A DNA stretch of 9,304 bases, from contig JBDNFP010000336.1 of the NCBI GenBank assembly GCA_041689775.1, positions 1 to 9,304 of the forward strand, written 5' to 3'. Below the pieces are notes generated by a model. It was not told where the DNA came from. It was given only the letters and a program-made list of their open reading frames with translations, and made no database searches. Positions 7,373-9,304 of this stretch are shown here, one piece after another (within the stretch, counting starts at the first letter, position 1; each line of letters begins with the position of its first letter). The position numbers were made by a program, and so were the translations under genes. Source of the stretch: JBDNFP01 sp041689775 (GTDB taxonomy: Bacteria; Bacteroidota; Bacteroidia; Cytophagales; Spirosomataceae).

Positions 7373-7864
7373 ATGAGTAGCGACTTCTATACAACCTCCA
7401 TTATACCTCATCAAGCGATTATCATTAAGATATGCCGCGCGTACACCAATTCGCAGGAGGACTTTGAAGATTATTACCAAGAAGTTTGCTTACAGATCTG
7501 GAAAAGTAACGACAACTTCCAGCAACAATCAGAGTGGTCGACTTGGGTATACCGCATTGCGCTGAATGTTTGTCTGACTCTTCTAAAAAAGCAGAAAAAT
7601 AATCCCCATCACTTTGCTTCGGAATTCCTACCGGAACAAGCGATGGTAGACAGTCGAGCCTTTGCGGACGAATCGTTAAACCTGCTCTACGGAGCAATTC
7701 GGCAACTCTCCGAAATTGACCGGGCGGTCATCATGCTGTATCTGGAAGAGAAGTCCTATCAGGAAATAGCGGAGATCATGGGGACTAACCCTACTAACGT
7801 AGGTGTACGTATTAAACGAATCAAGGAACGATTAAAAAAACTACTCGATGGAAAAGTCAATTGA
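7373..7864 (+). CDS. ECF-type RNA polymerase sigma factor
   Basis: This 163-residue protein is a group IV (ECF) sigma-70 factor that should direct RNA polymerase to a stress or envelope regulon. Region 2 covers about 11-75, with IIKICRAYTNSQEDFEDYYQ (17-36) and EWSTWVYRIALNVCLTLLKK (54-73), the latter being the -10-melting part. Region 4 covers about 102-157, with QLSEIDRAVIMLYLEEKSYQ (111-130) and the helix-turn-helix SYQEIAEIMGTNPTNVGVRI (128-147), which reads the -35. There is no region 1.1 or 3, as expected for ECF factors, and the length is typical. The start at 7373 places region 2 at the usual distance. It overlaps the next gene by 17 nt, which points to co-expression. That neighbour is the obvious candidate for control of this factor. 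Target genes are unknown. Confidence 0.95.
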   Translation: MSSDFYTTSIIPHQAIIIKICRAYTNSQEDFEDYYQEVCLQIWKSNDNFQQQSEWSTWVYRIALNVCLTLLKKQKNNPHHFASEFLPEQAMVDSRAFADESLNLLYGAIRQLSEIDRAVIMLYLEEKSYQEIAEIMGTNPTNVGVRIKRIKERLKKLLDGKVN

Positions 7865-8489
7865 ATCAATTTGGAAAGAAGGTTTTTTGGATAATAACGC
7901 CCTGTTAGCCCCGAAGTTAAACGATTTGTATACTAGGAAGTCGATCCACTTTATCGACAAATTTACCCGGCTGTTCAAAATTAACCTGATTGCCATTGCG
8001 GTGTTCGCCGGAGTGCTCCTTGTTGCCTCATTCGTCGCGGGTATTCCCTTCGTCGGAGGCTTTTTGTTCTTACTTTTTATGTCTTTAGCAGTAGTGGGAA
8101 AGCCTGAAATGGATAAATTGAAGAAAATCGATAAAAACCAGAATAGCTTTCAATACCTATCTGAGTTTGATCGCTGGCTAAAAGGAACCATTCAGCTTTA
8201 TACCAAAATTTATAAGGTGTTTTACCCCCTATTTTTCCTTGGTTTGGCGGCTGCCATTTGGGCATCTGGTCTGGGAAGTGTTCTCTTGGAACTGGTCACG
8301 AAGATCATTCCGGATATGTACCTTTACCGGGGTATCCCGGCTGTTTGGTTGGTAACCATGCTGATGATTACCAACCTGTTGTATCGCTTTGGGGGCACTA
8401 TTTATCAACTAGATATGAAGCTTACCTACGGAAACGCACTTAGGAAGCTGGATGAAATGCTGGCCGACATGGAAGAGTTAAGGAGTTAA
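7848..8489 (+). CDS. Four-helix membrane protein, putative partner/anti-sigma of the ECF factor
   Basis: This 213-residue protein has a charged cytoplasmic start (1-43), helices at about 44-62 and 66-84, a charged middle stretch (86-123: KPEMDKLKKIDKNQNSFQYL and beyond), helices at about 124-142 and 162-180, and a charged C-terminal tail (188-213). An even helix number puts both ends on the same side, probably the cytoplasm. Its ATG lies inside the sigma gene (17-nt overlap), a strong sign of coupled expression and a common place for an anti-sigma factor. I see no zinc-binding HxxxCxxC anti-sigma motif and no FecR-like periplasmic domain, so calling it an anti-sigma factor rests on context only. 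The N-terminal IESIWKEGFLDNNALLAPKL (5-24) could be the sigma-contacting part. It may instead be a sensor or an unrelated envelope protein. Confidence 0.7.
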   Translation: MEKSIESIWKEGFLDNNALLAPKLNDLYTRKSIHFIDKFTRLFKINLIAIAVFAGVLLVASFVAGIPFVGGFLFLLFMSLAVVGKPEMDKLKKIDKNQNSFQYLSEFDRWLKGTIQLYTKIYKVFYPLFFLGLAAAIWASGLGSVLLELVTKIIPDMYLYRGIPAVWLVTMLMITNLLYRFGGTIYQLDMKLTYGNALRKLDEMLADMEELRS

Positions 8490-8512
8490 TCATCAGGCAC
8501 AAAAAATCTAAA

Positions 8513-8590
8513 ATGCAGTCCTTTCCTGAACGATTCTGGCTCAGTTTGGTTATACACGTCAAGGAAAACTACAATTGCCGTAACTACTAG
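8513..8590 (+). CDS. Possible 25-residue ORF, doubtful
   Basis: The frame starts MQSFPERFWLSLVIHVK and ends at TAG 8588-8590. The only support is its leader: 8493-8512 is a near copy of the A-rich leader in front of the pump gene (1920-1944), ending directly before this ATG, 23 nt after the membrane-protein stop. Against it are the short length, the absence of a recognisable domain, and a candidate promoter for the next gene lying inside it. It may be a small peptide, the stump of a lost third gene of the sigma operon, or nothing. Confidence 0.18.
   Translation: MQSFPERFWLSLVIHVKENYNCRNY
8545..8577 (+). promoter_or_regulatory. Candidate Bacteroidota promoter for the acetyltransferase gene
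   Basis: TTTG at 8545-8548 and TACAATTG at 8570-8577 (7 of 8 to TAnnTTTG) are separated by 21 nt, within the known TTTG-N19-21-TAnnTTTG arrangement. Transcription would start around 8583, giving a leader of about 35 nt before the ATG at 8619. This suggests that the acetyltransferase is transcribed independently of the sigma operon. Confidence 0.45.
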
Positions 8591-8618
8591 TACGACAATT
8601 TCATTAAAACATTGAAAC

Positions 8619-9056
8619 ATGCCCACAACAATGGAAGCCCCAATTACCGAAGAAATCATCATTTCCGACACCCGAGAAATAACTCTGGAAGACATACTAC
8701 CTCTTTACGAAGCCAATGAGTGGAGTGCGGCTAAGAAACCCACCCAATTAATCAACGGGCTGCGGAATTCCCACACGCTAATAACTGCCTGGGAAGGAGA
8801 CAAACTAGTTGGACTAGGGAATGCTATTTCGGATGGCCACCTGGTGGTTTACTATCCCCACTTTCTTGTGCATCCTGAGTATCAGGGACAAGGTATTGGT
8901 ATCCGACTTTTGGAAAAAATGCAGGAAAAATACGCTGACTTTCACATGCAAGTACTGACGGCCGATGGCGATACCGTTGAATTCTACAAGAAGATTGGAT
9001 TCAAGCGTGCCGGCGAAACCAAATCAATGTGGATTTACGAAGGCGATGAACACTAA
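8619..9056 (+). CDS. GNAT-family N-acetyltransferase
   Basis: This 145-residue protein should transfer an acetyl group from acetyl-CoA to an amine on an unknown acceptor, in the cytoplasm. The acetyl-CoA-binding motif A is clear: FLVHPEYQGQGIGIRLLEKM (82-101), with Q-G-Q-G-I-G (89-94) forming the pyrophosphate loop. Motif B is present as FYKKIGFKRAGETKSMWIY (122-140). The early part, ITLEDILPLYEANEW (21-35), is the usual N-terminal helix region, and LITAWEGDKLVGLGNAISD (54-72) forms the first strands. Length is normal for a single-domain member. The first ATG is used; Met5 is an alternative start. It has its own candidate promoter inside the 129-nt gap and a hairpin 52 nt after the stop, so it is probably a single-gene unit. 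Substrate cannot be predicted. Confidence 0.92.
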   Translation: MPTTMEAPITEEIIISDTREITLEDILPLYEANEWSAAKKPTQLINGLRNSHTLITAWEGDKLVGLGNAISDGHLVVYYPHFLVHPEYQGQGIGIRLLEKMQEKYADFHMQVLTADGDTVEFYKKIGFKRAGETKSMWIYEGDEH

Positions 9057-9107
9057 GAATTTAACAATCTGACTTTCGAAGCCGTTTATTTTAAAGAATA
9101 TAAATAC

Positions 9108-9160
9108 AAACGGGCATGTGGTTAACAGTGATCTGTTGACTACATGCCCGTTTCTTTGTA
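9108..9160 (+). terminator. Long hairpin, probable terminator after the acetyltransferase gene
   Basis: AAACGGGCATGT (9108-9119) pairs with ACATGCCCGTTT (9142-9153). The inner GTTAACAG (9121-9128) pairs with CTGTTGAC (9133-9140), leaving the tetraloop TGAT. In total 21 base pairs form, two of them G-U. It is followed by the interrupted T-tract TTTCTTTG, which fits a moderately strong intrinsic terminator. The stem is longer than a terminator needs. Confidence 0.75.
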
Positions 9161-9164
9161 GATT

Positions 9165-9172
9165 TACCTTTG
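9165..9172 (+). promoter_or_regulatory. Candidate Bacteroidota -7 box for the gene at 9217
   Basis: TACCTTTG is a perfect match to TAnnTTTG, 44 nt before the ATG at 9217, which would give a leader of about 35-40 nt. No TTTG or TTG lies at the normal -33 spacing; TTGAC at 9136-9140 is too far away and belongs to the hairpin arm. Confidence 0.4.
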
Positions 9173-9216
9173 TTGGTCAAAGACTTACCCACTGACTTTT
9201 ATTACCTCTCTTCCTC

Positions 9217-9304
9217 ATGAAGCTATTCATGCACCTCCGGCAAAGAAATCCGCTACTATTTAATGCCGCCGTCCTAAATATGCTAGGAGCGGTCGTGATG
9301 GTAG
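9217..9304 (+). CDS. Probable membrane protein, 5' end only
   Basis: The frame is open from ATG 9217 to the window edge (29 codons plus one base). It starts MKLFMHLRQRNPLLFNAAVL and continues with hydrophobic NMLGAVVMV. A basic start followed by a membrane helix points to an inner-membrane protein; the pattern of basic residues then NPLLF resembles Bacteroidota multi-helix hypothetical proteins, but too little is visible to name a family. The -7 box at 9165-9172 and the upstream terminator make a gene start here likely. Confidence 0.6.
   Translation, partial: MKLFMHLRQRNPLLFNAAVLNMLGAVVMV

Overview
The window looks like a chromosomal segment of a Bacteroidota bacterium, most probably from the Cytophagales side. 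The evidence is indirect: lipoprotein-type efflux proteins, starts preceded by A/T-rich leaders instead of a strong Shine-Dalgarno, several TAnnTTTG-type promoter boxes, and an ECF sigma factor with the Bacteroidota-style ICRAYTN/DFEDYYQEV/WSTWVYRIALN sequence. All clearly supported genes lie on the + strand.

Positions 1-830 are AT-rich and carry no convincing gene. They hold a minus-strand -7 promoter box (144-151) pointing out of the left edge, two inverted-repeat structures (82-105 and 483-529), and a short minus-strand reading frame that might be debris of an old gene. Positions 831-6577 form a complete tripartite RND efflux operon in the order lipoprotein periplasmic adaptor, HAE1-type inner-membrane pump, TolC/OprM-like outer-membrane lipoprotein. 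The gaps are tight (25 nt, then an 8-nt overlap), and a perfect intrinsic terminator closes it at 6594-6627. Together the three proteins should form one proton-driven export channel spanning both membranes. No TetR/AraC or two-component regulator lies in the window.

Next comes a small four-helix membrane protein of unknown function (6732-7139), then a 233-nt gap containing hairpins. After it sits a two-gene unit: an ECF sigma factor (7373-7864) overlapping by 17 nt a four-helix membrane protein (7848-8489) with no recognisable anti-sigma domain, which is the best candidate here for an uncharacterised system. A GNAT acetyltransferase (8619-9056) follows, with a good candidate promoter of its own and a 21-bp hairpin behind it. 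The right edge cuts off the start of another probable membrane protein (from 9217), which has its own -7 box.

Overall this is mostly ordinary bacterial content. The points that deserve a second look are the sigma/membrane-protein pair, a leader motif repeated at 1920 and 8493, the long hairpin at 9108-9153, and the gene-poor left block. I found no mobile element, CRISPR array, tRNA or rRNA.
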